A DNA stretch of 64,000 bases from Pseudomonas putida (GCF_022627325.1 NZ_JAETZZ010000017.1:1-64000), one strand, 5' to 3'; positions 1 through 9,320 are shown, counted from the stretch's first letter. Notes: a model not told the origin generated them from the sequence alone. Made by a program: numbers and translations.

Positions 1-153
1 TCAACCGCTATCGATCAGATGACCGAAGCACCTCCAGCACTACCTGGATTAAGCAACTCATTGAATTTCAAGGAGTTTCTCGTTCCGACTACGCTGGAAG
101 TGGGGCGCATTATAAGGGGATTCGAGAACGCGTCAAGGCTTAAATCCAATTAA
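1..153 (+). CDS. 3' end of an unidentified gene (partial, frame unresolved)
   Basis: Two plus-strand frames are open to the window edge. One ends at TAA 151-153 (about 50 residues, ending RLKSN). The other ends at TAA 141-143 (about 46 residues, ending IRERVKA). Both have roughly half G/C at third codon positions, lower than the neighbouring genes, so codon use does not choose between them. A strong hairpin terminator starts about 25-35 bp downstream, which supports a real gene ending here. I recognise no domain. The lower GC suggests an accessory gene. Confidence 0.3.
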   Translation, partial: STAIDQMTEAPPALPGLSNSLNFKEFLVPTTLEVGRIIRGFENASRLKSN

Positions 154-175
154 CTTCACCTTCGCTGAAAAGCCA

Positions 176-206
176 AGCGGGGAGGCCTGTCGGCCTCCCC
201 GCTTTT
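176..206 (+). terminator. Intrinsic terminator between convergent genes
   Basis: A perfect 12-bp stem, AGCGGGGAGGCC (176-187) with GGCCTCCCCGCT (192-203), has a 4-base loop and ends in TTTT. It closes the partial gene at the left edge. It can also help stop transcripts of the CoA-transferase gene that arrives on the minus strand. Confidence 0.85.
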
Positions 207-224
207 CATCACCTATATATAGCC

Positions 225-1445
225 TCAGACCACACCGGCACTGCGCAAACGCCCCAGCGCATCGCCATCCAACCCCAGCACATCCCCAAGAACCGCCTCC
301 GTATGCTCACCCAACAACGGCGGCGCACGACGATACTCAACAGGCGTTTCCGATAACCTGATAGGGCTGGCCACCTGCGGCACACTCCCAGCCAAGGCAT
401 GCGGCATGCTCACTGCCAGGCCGCGAGCAAGCACCTGCGGATCCTGGAACATCTGCGCCAGATCATTGATCGGCCCACAGGGTACGCCCGCGGCCTCCAA
501 CTGGCTCACCCACTCCGCCGTTGTCTTGAACACTGTGGCCTGGCGAATCAAGGGAATCAGCTGCGACCGATTGGCCACCCGCAGTTTGTTGGTTGCGAAG
601 CGTGGGTCATCAGCCCATTGAGGCTGACCAGCCACCTCGGCGAACTTGCGGAACTGGCCATCGTTGCCCACGGTAAGAATGAAGTCGCCATCTGCGGTCG
701 GGAAATCCTGATAAGGCACAATATTAGGATGTGCATTGCCCAGCCGGCGAGGTGCGTTGCCGGTAGTGAGGTAGTTCATCGCCTGGTTGGCCAGGCATGC
801 TACCTGCACATCCAGCAAGGCCATATCGATGTGCTGCCCAACCCCAGTCTGGTCGCGATGGGCAAGGGCCGCCAGTATGGCCACGGTCGAATACAGCCCA
901 GTCAGAATATCGGTAAGCGCTACCCCCACCTTCACAGGCCCGGCACCTTCCTCACCATCCGCGCGCCCGGTCAGGCTCATCAGCCCGCCCAGCCCCTGGA
1001 TCATGAAGTCATAGCCAGCGCGCTTCGCGTAGGGCCCGGTCTGACCGAAGCCAGTGATCGAGCAATAGATAAGCTTGGGATTCACTGACTTCAGGCTCGT
1101 GTAATCCAGCCCATAGGCAGCCAACCCGCCAACCTTGAAGTTTTCAATGACGATGTCCGACTTCGCAGCCAGCTCACGCACCAGGCGCTGCCCCTCCGGC
1201 TGCGTAAAGTCGATAGTCACCGAACGCTTGTTGCGGTTGGCCGACAAGTAGTAAGCCGCCTCGCTGGTGTTCTCGCCTTGTGCATCCTTGAGGAAGGGCG
1301 GCCCCCAGGCGCGGGTATCGTCGCCGCAGCCTGGGCGCTCGACCTTGATCACATCGGCGCCCAGGTCAGCCAGAATCTGACCGGACCAAGGCCCAGCCAG
1401 CACACGGGAGAGATCCAGCACCCGCAGATGAGATAGCGCGCCCAT
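225..1445 (-). CDS. Family III (CaiB/BaiF) CoA-transferase, probably glutarate/succinate CoA-transferase
   Basis: This 406-residue protein matches the usual length of family III CoA-transferases. The N-terminus has the family pattern LSRVLAGPWSGQ followed by GADVIKVERPG, and the probable catalytic aspartate lies in GVALTDILTG. I start it at ATG 1445 because AAGGAG lies 7 bases upstream; a longer in-frame TTG start has no such site. It begins 14 bp after gcdH on the same strand, so the two form an operon. By analogy with the human glutarate CoA-transferase SUGCT it may activate free glutarate with succinyl-CoA to feed glutaryl-CoA dehydrogenase. The family is certain; the substrate is inferred from context. 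Confidence 0.85.
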   Translation of the reverse strand: MGALSHLRVLDLSRVLAGPWSGQILADLGADVIKVERPGCGDDTRAWGPPFLKDAQGENTSEAAYYLSANRNKRSVTIDFTQPEGQRLVRELAAKSDIVIENFKVGGLAAYGLDYTSLKSVNPKLIYCSITGFGQTGPYAKRAGYDFMIQGLGGLMSLTGRADGEEGAGPVKVGVALTDILTGLYSTVAILAALAHRDQTGVGQHIDMALLDVQVACLANQAMNYLTTGNAPRRLGNAHPNIVPYQDFPTADGDFILTVGNDGQFRKFAEVAGQPQWADDPRFATNKLRVANRSQLIPLIRQATVFKTTAEWVSQLEAAGVPCGPINDLAQMFQDPQVLARGLAVSMPHALAGSVPQVASPIRLSETPVEYRRAPPLLGEHTEAVLGDVLGLDGDALGRLRSAGVV

Positions 1446-1459
1446 GGCCCGGCTCCTTA

Positions 1460-2641
1460 TCAATAGAAGGCCTGGATGCCGGTTTGCGCGCGCCCCAGAA
1501 TCAGCGCGTGTACGTCATGGGTTCCCTCGTAGGTGTTGACCACCTCAAGATTGACCAGATGACGCGCAACACCGAACTCGTCGGAAATACCATTACCACC
1601 CAGCATGTCACGGGCCATACGCGCAATCTCCAGCGACTTGCCGCACGAGTTGCGCTTCATGATCGAAGTGATTTCCACCGCAGCGGTGCCCTCGTCCTTC
1701 ATCCGTCCCAAACGCAGGCAGCCTTGCAGGCCCAAGGTGATTTCGGTCTGCATGTCGGCCAATTTCTTCTGGATGAGCTGGTTGGCAGCCAACGGGCGAC
1801 CGAACTGCTGACGGTCCAGGGTGTACTGGCGAGCGGTGTGCCAGCAGGCTTCAGCCGCCCCCAGAGCCCCCCAGGAAATACCATAACGGGCAGAGTTCAA
1901 GCAGGTGAACGGACCTTTGAGGCCACGCACCTCGGGGAAGATGTTTTCCTCTGGCACGAACACATTGTCCATCACGATTTCGCCGGTGATCGACGCGCGC
2001 AGGCCGACCTTGCCGTGGATTGCCGGCGCACTGAGGCCCTGCCAACCCTTTTCAAGGACAAAGCCTCGGATATCCCCCGCGTCATCCTTGGCCCAGACCA
2101 CGAACACATCGGCGATCGGGCTGTTGGTGATCCACATCTTGCTGCCGCTCAGGCGATAGCCACCGTCCACTTTCTTCGCACGAGTGATCATCGAGCCCGG
2201 GTCGGAGCCATGGTTAGGTTCGGTCAAGCCAAAGCAACCGATCCACTCGCCGCTGGCGAGCTTGGGCAGGTACTTCTGTTTTTGCGCCTCGGTACCGAAT
2301 TCGTTGATCGGCACCATCACCAGTGAAGACTGCACACTCATCATCGAGCGATAGCCGGAGTCGATACGTTCCACTTCCCGGGCAATCAGCCCGTAGCACA
2401 CGTAGTTGAGGCCACTCCCGCCATATTGCTCGGGAATGGTTGCGCCCAGCAGTCCGACCTCACCCATTTCGCGAAAGATAGCGGGATCGGTCTGCTCATG
2501 GCGGAACGCCTCCAGCACCCGCGGTGCCAGCTTGTCCTGGGCGAACTGATAGGCGCTGTCACGAACCATGCGCTCTTCTTCAGTGAGCTGCTGGTCCAGC
2601 AGCAGCGGGTCGATCCAGTTGAAGCTTGCTTTACCGGCCAT
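1460..2641 (-). CDS. gcdH: Glutaryl-CoA dehydrogenase
   Basis: A 393-residue acyl-CoA dehydrogenase that oxidatively decarboxylates glutaryl-CoA to crotonyl-CoA in lysine and glutarate breakdown, passing electrons through FAD to ETF. Visible motifs are CFGLTEPNHGSDPGSM in the FAD/substrate region, KMWITNSP, the LGGNGI segment, and YEGTHDVHALILGRA with the probable catalytic glutamate at about residue 372. That context is typical of GcdH rather than straight-chain dehydrogenases. GAGGA lies 8 bases before the ATG. The downstream CoA-transferase and the divergent LysR gene complete a standard gcd locus. Confidence 0.95.
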   Translation of the reverse strand: MAGKASFNWIDPLLLDQQLTEEERMVRDSAYQFAQDKLAPRVLEAFRHEQTDPAIFREMGEVGLLGATIPEQYGGSGLNYVCYGLIAREVERIDSGYRSMMSVQSSLVMVPINEFGTEAQKQKYLPKLASGEWIGCFGLTEPNHGSDPGSMITRAKKVDGGYRLSGSKMWITNSPIADVFVVWAKDDAGDIRGFVLEKGWQGLSAPAIHGKVGLRASITGEIVMDNVFVPEENIFPEVRGLKGPFTCLNSARYGISWGALGAAEACWHTARQYTLDRQQFGRPLAANQLIQKKLADMQTEITLGLQGCLRLGRMKDEGTAAVEITSIMKRNSCGKSLEIARMARDMLGGNGISDEFGVARHLVNLEVVNTYEGTHDVHALILGRAQTGIQAFY

Positions 2642-2733
2642 GAACGAAATCCTCGAAATAGGGGAGCAGATTCTTGTGCCTTTGATCCTAGGCCTGATCT
2701 ACAACGAGGACAAACGAGGATTGCGCACGCATT

Positions 2734-2750
2734 AGTGATAATTTGTCACT
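2734..2750. promoter_or_regulatory. Candidate GcdR operator in the gcdH-gcdR divergent promoter
   Basis: In the 161-bp divergent region a short inverted repeat, AGTGA-N7-TCACT, sits in AT-rich sequence. It has the partly palindromic character of LysR-type activation sites and lies about 90 bp from the gcdH start. This is inference from position and symmetry only. Confidence 0.45.
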
Positions 2751-2802
2751 CCGAAACGCTAAAAACCCAGTCTCGCAAACACTATGAGTGAGGTTGCCGT
2801 AC

Positions 2803-3711
2803 ATGCGCCGCAAGATCCCCAGTACCACCGCACTGGTCTGCTTCGAAGCGGCAGCGCGCCACGAGAGCTTTACCAAGGCTGCTCAGGAGCTTGCGCTGAC
2901 CCAGGGCGCCGTCTGTCGCCAGATCGGCGGCCTTGAAGCGTTTCTCAACGTAGAGCTATTCCGGCGTTCGCGGCGCGGCGTCAAGCTGACCGAGGCGGGA
3001 CTGTCCTATAGCCGCCAGGTTGCCGCCCAGCTGGATGCAGTAGAGCGCGACACCTTGTCGGTAATGCGCCAGCAAGGTGCCAACGTGATCGAACTGGCCG
3101 TGGTGCCGACCTTCGGCACCCAATGGCTGCTGCCTCGGCTCAAGGACTTCCAGCAGCGACACCCGGACGTCACCGTCAACCTGACCAACCGCACACGGCC
3201 ATTCCTGTTTGCCGACACGGCGTTCGATGCCGCTATCTATTTTGGCGATGGCGACTGGTCAGGCACGCACGCCCACCGCCTGATGGGCGAAAACCCGGTA
3301 CCTGTGTGCAGCCCGGCCTTGCTGGACGGCCACGGCATGCTCGACGCGACGCGTATCGCCAACCTACCGCTGCTGCAGCAGACCACCCGGCCTTATGCCT
3401 GGCGCCAGTGGTTCAACGGTTTGGGCATGAACGTTTCCGGCGATATGACAGGCCCGCGCTATGAACTGTTCTCCATGCTGGCCCAGGCTGCAATCCACCA
3501 GATGGGCATCGCGCTGATACCACCATTCTTGATTCAGCGGGAGCTGGAGGAAGGCAGGCTGGTGGTCGCTAACAGATACGCCCTGTCCAGCGACAAGGCC
3601 TATTATCTGATGATTCCCGAACGCAAGGCCGAGTCGGCATCGCTACGGGCATTCCGTGATTGGCTTCTGGCGCAGGCACAGCACTACATCGCCCCTTCCC
3701 TACCTTTGTAG
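2803..3711 (+). CDS. gcdR: LysR-family regulator of the glutaryl-CoA dehydrogenase operon
   Basis: A 302-residue LysR-type regulator. The N-terminal winged helix-turn-helix covers about residues 5-65 (ALVCFEAAARHESFTKAAQELALTQGAVCRQI), followed by a LysR substrate-binding domain. It resembles the GcvA/AmpR subgroup. The start is ATG 2803, with GAGG 9 bases upstream; an in-frame GTG at 2788 is less well placed. It is transcribed divergently from gcdH, the usual arrangement for GcdR, which I expect to respond to glutarate or glutaryl-CoA and control the operon. Confidence 0.88.
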   Translation: MRRKIPSTTALVCFEAAARHESFTKAAQELALTQGAVCRQIGGLEAFLNVELFRRSRRGVKLTEAGLSYSRQVAAQLDAVERDTLSVMRQQGANVIELAVVPTFGTQWLLPRLKDFQQRHPDVTVNLTNRTRPFLFADTAFDAAIYFGDGDWSGTHAHRLMGENPVPVCSPALLDGHGMLDATRIANLPLLQQTTRPYAWRQWFNGLGMNVSGDMTGPRYELFSMLAQAAIHQMGIALIPPFLIQRELEEGRLVVANRYALSSDKAYYLMIPERKAESASLRAFRDWLLAQAQHYIAPSLPL

Positions 3712-4120
3712 TCAATTATTTTAAACACCTACAGATGTATGTTTTTGTCGCATATAAGCAAACTGTTCAGGTGAATCGAAAAACCTCAACAAAACCTTTA
3801 AACACGCGGCTTTCAGAGGGTTTTACGACCTTCGCGAGTCCATCTGCGAAATCAATGCAAAAAAATTCAAAAAACCCCCTAATCTGCCAATAGCCCATGC
3901 TTGACGGGCTGCGGCCCACTCGTTGCGACATACGGTCACAGGGTGACTTGTAGTTTTAACTTCGTTTCGCTCCAGAACCGGTTGAAGGGCCTTGGGTTCG
4001 TCTGCAAAATGCTCCGCCCGCCCTGGATTCGGCGGGCTGGCGCCCAATAGCCAAACCCGCGCACCACCCGAAGTGCGCTGGCTTCATAAAGACAAAAAGG
4101 TCACCGCAGGAGAAATAGTC
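3712..4120. other. Gene-free region upstream of pntAA
   Basis: 409 bp without a convincing gene. The first 180 bp are AT-rich with several A/T runs. Near the pnt end a hairpin, GCCCGCC (4016-4022) with GGCGGGC (4031-4037), lies about 85 bp before the GTG start and would be in the leader RNA. No known riboswitch was recognised. The promoter of the pnt operon should lie here, but no clear -35/-10 pair could be assigned. Confidence 0.6.
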
Positions 4121-5242
4121 GTGCACATTGGTGTTCCTCTCGAGACGCAGACCGGTGAGACAAGGGTCGCTGCGACCCCGGAAACCATCAAGAAACTGAT
4201 TGGCCAGGGCCATCAGGTCACCGTCCAACGGGGGGCAGGGCTCAATGCCAGCATTCCGGACAGTGCCTATGAGGCTGTGGGTGCTTCCCTGGGAAGCGCA
4301 GCCGATGCTTACGGCGCCCAACTGGTTCTCAAGGTGGTCGGCCCCAACGACCAAGAGCTGGCCCTGATCAACAGCGGCAGCCTTCTGGTGGGCATGCTCA
4401 ACCCCTTCAACAACGAGCTGATCGGCAAGATGGCAGAGCGCGGTATCACTGCCTTCGCCCTGGAAGCCGCGCCGCGTACATCGCGGGCCCAGAGCCTGGA
4501 CGTGCTGTCGTCCCAGGCCAACATCGCCGGTTACAAGGCCGTGCTACTGGCTGCCCATCACTACCCGCGCTTCATGCCCATGCTGATGACCGCCGCCGGC
4601 ACTGTGAAAGCCGCGCGCGTGCTGATCCTGGGTGCTGGCGTCGCCGGCCTGCAAGCCATTGCCACCGCCAAGCGCCTGGGCGCAGTCATCGAGGCGTCCG
4701 ACGTACGCCCGGCGGTCAAGGAGCAGATCGAGTCGCTGGGCGCCAAGTTCATCGACGTGCCCTACGAGACCGATGAGGAACGCGAGTGCGCAGAAGGCGT
4801 CGGCGGCTATGCCCGGCCGATGCCGGCCAGCTGGATGCAGCGTCAGGCCCAGGCCGTGCATGAGCGGGCCAAACAGGCCGACATCGTCATCACTACGGCG
4901 CTCATCCCTGGCCGCAAGGCTCCGACGCTGCTCAGCGCCGAAACCGTGGCGCAGATGAAGCCAGGCTCGGTGGTCATCGACCTGGCCGCTGCCCAAGGCG
5001 GCAACTGCCCGCTGACCGTCGCCGACCAGGTCGTGATGGAAAACGGCGTGACCATCGTCGGCCCGACCAACCTGCCGGCCCAGGTGGCGGCAGATGCCTC
5101 GGCACTGTATGCACGCAACCTGCTGGATTTCATGAAGCTGCTGTTCGACAAGGACGGTGCGCTGGTCATCAACCTCGAAGACGACATCGTCGCCGCGTGC
5201 CTCATGTGCCGCGACGGCCAGGTCGTGCGCAAGAACGGCTAA
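4121..5242 (+). CDS. pntAA: NAD(P)+ transhydrogenase alpha subunit part 1 (NAD(H)-binding)
   Basis: A 373-residue soluble domain I of proton-translocating transhydrogenase, resembling alanine dehydrogenase. It begins HIGVPLETQTGETRVAATPET, carries the nucleotide-binding LGAGVAGLQAIATAKRLGA, and has the RPMPASWMQRQAQAV mobile-loop region. The start is GTG 4121 with AGGAG 8 bases upstream; the longer ATG ORF upstream lacks family similarity. It is the first gene of pntAA-pntAB-pntB. The split alpha subunit is normal for Pseudomonas. The complex uses the proton gradient to make NADPH from NADH. Confidence 0.95.
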   Translation: MHIGVPLETQTGETRVAATPETIKKLIGQGHQVTVQRGAGLNASIPDSAYEAVGASLGSAADAYGAQLVLKVVGPNDQELALINSGSLLVGMLNPFNNELIGKMAERGITAFALEAAPRTSRAQSLDVLSSQANIAGYKAVLLAAHHYPRFMPMLMTAAGTVKAARVLILGAGVAGLQAIATAKRLGAVIEASDVRPAVKEQIESLGAKFIDVPYETDEERECAEGVGGYARPMPASWMQRQAQAVHERAKQADIVITTALIPGRKAPTLLSAETVAQMKPGSVVIDLAAAQGGNCPLTVADQVVMENGVTIVGPTNLPAQVAADASALYARNLLDFMKLLFDKDGALVINLEDDIVAACLMCRDGQVVRKNG

Positions 5243-5253
5243 GGAGCACGACA

Positions 5254-5568
5254 ATGGAAGACATGCTGATTTCCCACGGCATCTACAACCTGATCATCTT
5301 CGTGCTGGCCATCTACATCGGCTATCACGTGGTCTGGAACGTGACCCCGGCACTGCACACGCCCCTGATGGCGGTCACCAACGCCATCTCGGCCATCGTC
5401 ATCGTCGGCGCCATGCTGGCTGCCGCGCTGACCGTGACCCCGGCCGGCAAACTGATGGGCACCCTCGCGGTGGCCCTGGCTGCAGTCAACGTGTTCGGTG
5501 GCTTCCTGGTCACCCGTCGCATGCTTGAGATGTTCAAGAAGAAAACCAAGAACGAGGCGCAGAAGTAA
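5254..5568 (+). CDS. pntAB: NAD(P)+ transhydrogenase alpha subunit part 2 (membrane)
   Basis: A 104-residue membrane protein, MEDMLISHGIYNLIIF..., with about three or four hydrophobic helices. It corresponds to the C-terminal membrane part of the E. coli PntA subunit. AAGGAG overlaps the pntAA stop region and lies 7 bases before the ATG, which fixes the start. It is followed 2 bp later by pntB, so the three genes are translated from one message. Confidence 0.93.
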   Translation: MEDMLISHGIYNLIIFVLAIYIGYHVVWNVTPALHTPLMAVTNAISAIVIVGAMLAAALTVTPAGKLMGTLAVALAAVNVFGGFLVTRRMLEMFKKKTKNEAQK

Positions 5569-5570
5569 GC

Positions 5571-7007
5571 ATGAGCATGAATCTGGTAACGCTCCTCTAT
5601 CTCGTCGCCTCGGTCTGTTTCATTCAGGCACTCAAGGGCCTGTCGCACCCGACCACGTCGCGGCGCGGCAACCTGTTCGGCATGATCGGCATGGGGATTG
5701 CGATCCTCACCACGGTTGGCCTCATCTATAAGCTTGGGGCAGAGCTGGCAACTGCCGGTATCGGTTACGTCATCGTCGGCCTGCTGGTCGGCGGTACTGC
5801 CGGTTCGATCATGGCCAAGCGCGTGGAGATGACCAAGATGCCGGAGCTGGTCGCCTTCATGCACAGCATGATCGGCCTGGCGGCGGTATTCATTGCCATC
5901 GCAGCAGTACTCGAACCGCAGTCGATGGGCATTGTCGCTAGCATCAGCGACCCGATCCCCACCGGTAACCGCCTGGAGCTGTTCCTCGGCGCTGCCATCG
6001 GTGCAATCACCTTCTCAGGCTCCGTGATCGCGTTCGGCAAGCTGTCGGGCAAGTACAAGTTCCGTCTTTTCCAAGGCGCACCGGTACAGTTCGCCGGCCA
6101 GCACAAGCTGAACCTGATTCTCGGCCTGACCACGATTGCCCTGGGCCTGCTGTTCACCTTCACCGGCCACTACAGCGCCTTCACCCTGATGCTGGTCCTG
6201 GCCTTCATCATGGGTGTGCTGATCATTATCCCGATCGGCGGTGCAGACATGCCGGTGGTGGTGTCGATGCTCAACAGCTATTCGGGTTGGGCGGCAGCCG
6301 GTATCGGCTTCTCGCTGAACAACTCGATGCTGATCATCGCCGGCTCCCTGGTGGGCTCCAGCGGTGCGATCCTCTCGTACATCATGTGCAAAGCGATGAA
6401 TCGCTCGTTCTTCAACGTCATCCTTGGCGGCTTCGGCGGGGATGTCGATGCCGGCGCGGCGCAAGGCTCGAAAGAGCAACGCCCAGTGAAGTCTGGCTCG
6501 GCAGATGACGCGACCTTCCTGCTGAGTAACGCCGACACGGTGATCATCGTACCCGGCTACGGCCTGGCGGTAGCCCGTGCCCAGCACGCGCTCAAGGAAC
6601 TGACCGAGAAGCTGACCCACAACGGGGTGACCGTGAAGTACGCCATCCACCCAGTGGCAGGGCGCATGCCCGGGCATATGAACGTACTGCTGGCCGAGGC
6701 CGAAGTGCCTTACGACCAAGTGTTCGAGATGGAAGACATCAACGCCGAGTTCGGCCAGGCCGACGTCGTGTTGGTGCTTGGCGCCAACGACGTGGTCAAC
6801 CCGGCGGCGAAGAACGATCCAAAGTCGCCGATTGCGGGCATGCCGATCCTGGAGGCGTACAAAGCCAAGACTGTCATCGTCAACAAACGCTCCATGGCCA
6901 GCGGCTACGCCGGCCTGGACAACGAACTGTTCTACCTGGACAAGACCATGATGGTATTCGGTGACGCGAAGAAGGTCATCGAGGATATGGTCAAAGCCGT
7001 CGAGTAA
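5571..7007 (+). CDS. pntB: NAD(P)+ transhydrogenase beta subunit
   Basis: A 478-residue protein, the normal size for PntB. Roughly the first 270 residues form a multi-helix proton-translocating domain. The C-terminal NADP(H)-binding domain contains VIIVPGYGLAVARAQHA, HPVAGRMPGHMNVLLAEA and the GANDVVNPAA segment typical of domain III. It follows pntAB by 2 bp. Together the three subunits make NADPH for biosynthesis and oxidative-stress defence. Confidence 0.96.
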   Translation: MSMNLVTLLYLVASVCFIQALKGLSHPTTSRRGNLFGMIGMGIAILTTVGLIYKLGAELATAGIGYVIVGLLVGGTAGSIMAKRVEMTKMPELVAFMHSMIGLAAVFIAIAAVLEPQSMGIVASISDPIPTGNRLELFLGAAIGAITFSGSVIAFGKLSGKYKFRLFQGAPVQFAGQHKLNLILGLTTIALGLLFTFTGHYSAFTLMLVLAFIMGVLIIIPIGGADMPVVVSMLNSYSGWAAAGIGFSLNNSMLIIAGSLVGSSGAILSYIMCKAMNRSFFNVILGGFGGDVDAGAAQGSKEQRPVKSGSADDATFLLSNADTVIIVPGYGLAVARAQHALKELTEKLTHNGVTVKYAIHPVAGRMPGHMNVLLAEAEVPYDQVFEMEDINAEFGQADVVLVLGANDVVNPAAKNDPKSPIAGMPILEAYKAKTVIVNKRSMASGYAGLDNELFYLDKTMMVFGDAKKVIEDMVKAVE

Positions 7008-7036
7008 CCCCGCTTCCACCCACCAGTGGAACATGA

Positions 7037-7076
7037 AGAAGCCCCGGCGAGTCCCCTCCCGGGGCTTCTGCATTTT
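7037..7076 (+). terminator. Terminator of the pnt operon
   Basis: An 11-bp perfect stem, AGAAGCCCCGG (7037-7047) with CCGGGGCTTCT (7059-7069), is followed by GCATTTT. It lies 30 bp after the pntB stop. Confidence 0.85.
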
Positions 7077-7195
7077 GCTGATCCAGATCAATGGCTCTAT
7101 TCCCGGGCGCCTCATACGACCATGGTCGTGGGACGGCGCCGGGGTAAATCTCTAGACTGCCCGGCAGTAGCTTCAGTAGCCCGAGATAACAATCC

Positions 7196-8689
7196 ATGTA
7201 CCGTGATCGTATCCGCTTGTCCTCCCTGCACAGCAAGGTAATGAGTGCGGCTGATGCCGCTGGCCTGATCGAGGACGGCATGACCGTCGGCATGAGCGGT
7301 TTCACCCGCGCCGGCGAAGCCAAGGCCGTACCGCATGCCTTGGCCGAACGCGCCAAGCTGTCGCCTCTGAAAATCAGCCTGATGACCGGCGCCAGCCTGG
7401 GCAATGACCTGGACAAGCAGTTGACCGAGGCCGGCGTGCTGGCGCGCCGCATGCCATTCCAGGTCGACAGCACCCTGCGCAAAGCCATCAACGACGGTCA
7501 GGTGATGTTCATCGACCAGCACCTGTCGGAAACCGTAGAGCAGCTGCGCAATCAGCAGCTCAAATTGCCGGACATCGCGGTAATCGAAGCGGTGGCCATC
7601 ACCGAACAAGGCCACATCGTGCCGACCACCTCGGTGGGCAACTCGGCGAGCTTCGCGATCTTCGCCAAGCAGGTGATTGTCGAGATCAACCTGTCGCACA
7701 ACGCCAACCTCGAAGGCCTGCACGACATCTATATCCCGACCTATCGCCCGACCCGCACGCCGATCCCGCTGGTGAAAGTGGATGATCGCATCGGCAGCAC
7801 CGCGATCCCGATCGACCCCGCCAAGATCGTCGGCATCGTCATCAGCGACCAGCCAGATTCGCCGTCCACGGTGCTGCCGCCGGACGACGAAACCCAGGCC
7901 ATCGCCGACCACCTGATCAACTTCCTCAAAAAAGAAGTGGATGCAGGCCGCATGACCAACAGGCTCGGCCCACTGCAGGCCGGCATCGGCAGCATCGCCA
8001 ACGCGGTGATGTGTGGCCTGATCGAGTCGCCGTTCGAAGACCTGACCATGTACTCCGAAGTGCTTCAGGACTCGACCTTCGACCTGATCGACGCTGGCAA
8101 GCTGAGTTTTGCCTCAGGCAGCTCCATCACCCTGTCGGGCCGTCGCAATGCCGACGTATTCGGCAACCTGGAGCGCTACAAGGACAAACTGGTCCTGCGC
8201 CCGCAGGAGATCTCCAACCACCCTGAGGTCGTGCGCCGCCTGGGCATCATCGGCATCAACACCGCGCTGGAGTTCGACATCTACGGCAACGTCAACTCCA
8301 CGCACGTCTGTGGCACCCGGATGATGAACGGTATCGGTGGCTCCGGCGATTTCGCCCGTAATGCGCACCTGGCCGTATTCGTCACCAAGTCGATCGCCAA
8401 AGGCGGCGCGATCTCCAGCGTTGTACCTATGGTGAGCCATGTCGACCACACCGAACACGATGTGGACATCCTGGTGACTGAGCAGGGGCTGGCAGACCTG
8501 AGGGGCCTCGCGCCGCGGGAGCGGGCACGGGCGATCATCGATAACTGTGTCCACCCGGATTACCGCGCAGCGCTGAACGACTATTTCGATCGCGCTTGCC
8601 TGCGGGGCGGCCATACCCCGCATATCCTGCGTGAAGCGCTGAGCTGGCACGAAAACCTGGAAGAAAGTGGGCGCATGCTCGCCAGCTGA
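7196..8689 (+). CDS. scpC: Succinate/acetate-type CoA-transferase (acetyl-CoA hydrolase family)
   Basis: A 497-residue class I CoA-transferase of the Cat1/AarC/ScpC group, usual length about 490-505. The N-terminal segment GMTVGMSGFTRAGEAKAVP and the C-terminal GIGGSGDFARNAHLAVF match the oxyanion and CoA-binding motifs. Glu288 in MYSEVLQD is the likely catalytic glutamate. Such enzymes exchange CoA between succinate and acetate or propionate. The ATG at 7196 has only a weak ribosome binding site. It stands alone between the pnt terminator and a hairpin at 8699-8723. The symbol follows the E. coli family name; the exact substrate pair is not shown. Confidence 0.85.
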   Translation: MYRDRIRLSSLHSKVMSAADAAGLIEDGMTVGMSGFTRAGEAKAVPHALAERAKLSPLKISLMTGASLGNDLDKQLTEAGVLARRMPFQVDSTLRKAINDGQVMFIDQHLSETVEQLRNQQLKLPDIAVIEAVAITEQGHIVPTTSVGNSASFAIFAKQVIVEINLSHNANLEGLHDIYIPTYRPTRTPIPLVKVDDRIGSTAIPIDPAKIVGIVISDQPDSPSTVLPPDDETQAIADHLINFLKKEVDAGRMTNRLGPLQAGIGSIANAVMCGLIESPFEDLTMYSEVLQDSTFDLIDAGKLSFASGSSITLSGRRNADVFGNLERYKDKLVLRPQEISNHPEVVRRLGIIGINTALEFDIYGNVNSTHVCGTRMMNGIGGSGDFARNAHLAVFVTKSIAKGGAISSVVPMVSHVDHTEHDVDILVTEQGLADLRGLAPRERARAIIDNCVHPDYRAALNDYFDRACLRGGHTPHILREALSWHENLEESGRMLAS

Positions 8690-9063
8690 TCTGTAGCAGC
8701 GGCCAGCCTCTGCCATTGGCCGCCACGCGTTTCTCATCCCCAGCGATACTGTGAGGGCTGCTCTGCAGCCCTTTCGCGCCTAGTCGATTCAGCAAGGCAT
8801 CCACCAAGCTACAAAACTGTACTACTGTACCGGTAATTCCTCTCCGCTCCGCCTGAGCAAACCCATCCAAATCTCAAAAAAGCACCAAAATAGTGCTGAC
8901 CAGTACAGTTGCGCCTGTTTCGAGTGCAACAGTAGGGTTACACAGTTAACTGAACCATCGTTATGCAGCGGAACTGTATCTACTGTTATGGACAGCAAAG
9001 GAGGATCATTGGCATCAGTTAAACCACTCCCTAGTCCCGCCATAAGCGGAAGGATGAAACATC
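8690..9063. promoter_or_regulatory. Leader of DUF1127 gene with repeated ACTGTA-type motifs
   Basis: 374 bp without a gene. A hairpin, GCGGCCA (8699-8705) with TGGCCGC (8717-8723), may end the CoA-transferase transcript. The remainder is AT-rich and carries repeats of one motif: AACTGTACTACTGTAC (8815-8830), GTACAGTT (8903-8910), AACTGTAT (8972-8979) and ACTGTTATGG (8982-8991). Two pairs are tandem direct repeats about one helical turn apart, as in operators of MocR or other dimeric regulators. The promoter of the downstream gene must lie here. Confidence 0.6.
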
Positions 9064-9279
9064 ATGGAACGTACCCTCAGTTCCGGTCTCGTTTTTGAAA
9101 ACAACGCCCAGCAAACCCACGCTTCCCTGCCGCTGCGCGCGCTCTCTACCCTGCTGCTGTGGCAGCGCCGCATGGCCAGCCGTCGTCAACTGGCTCGCCT
9201 GGATGCCCGCCTGCTGGCAGATGCCGGTATCAGCGAGTCGCAGCGTTACGAAGAGCTGAGCAAGCCGTTCTGGCGCTAA
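9064..9279 (+). CDS. DUF1127 small arginine-rich protein
   Basis: A 71-residue basic protein. The C-terminal half, WQRRMASRRQLARLDARLLADAGIS, is the DUF1127 (YjiS-like) domain, which usually has a pattern of a tryptophan, arginines and a final DIGLS/DAGIS. AAGGATG precedes the ATG. A strong terminator follows, so it is a single-gene unit. Short DUF1127 proteins in other proteobacteria have been linked to RNA-related phosphate and carbon metabolism. Its role here is unknown. Confidence 0.85.
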   Translation: MERTLSSGLVFENNAQQTHASLPLRALSTLLLWQRRMASRRQLARLDARLLADAGISESQRYEELSKPFWR

Positions 9280-9320
9280 GCCCCCGGCTCGTCGGCTGCG
9301 GCCGGCACCGCGAATTTCCA

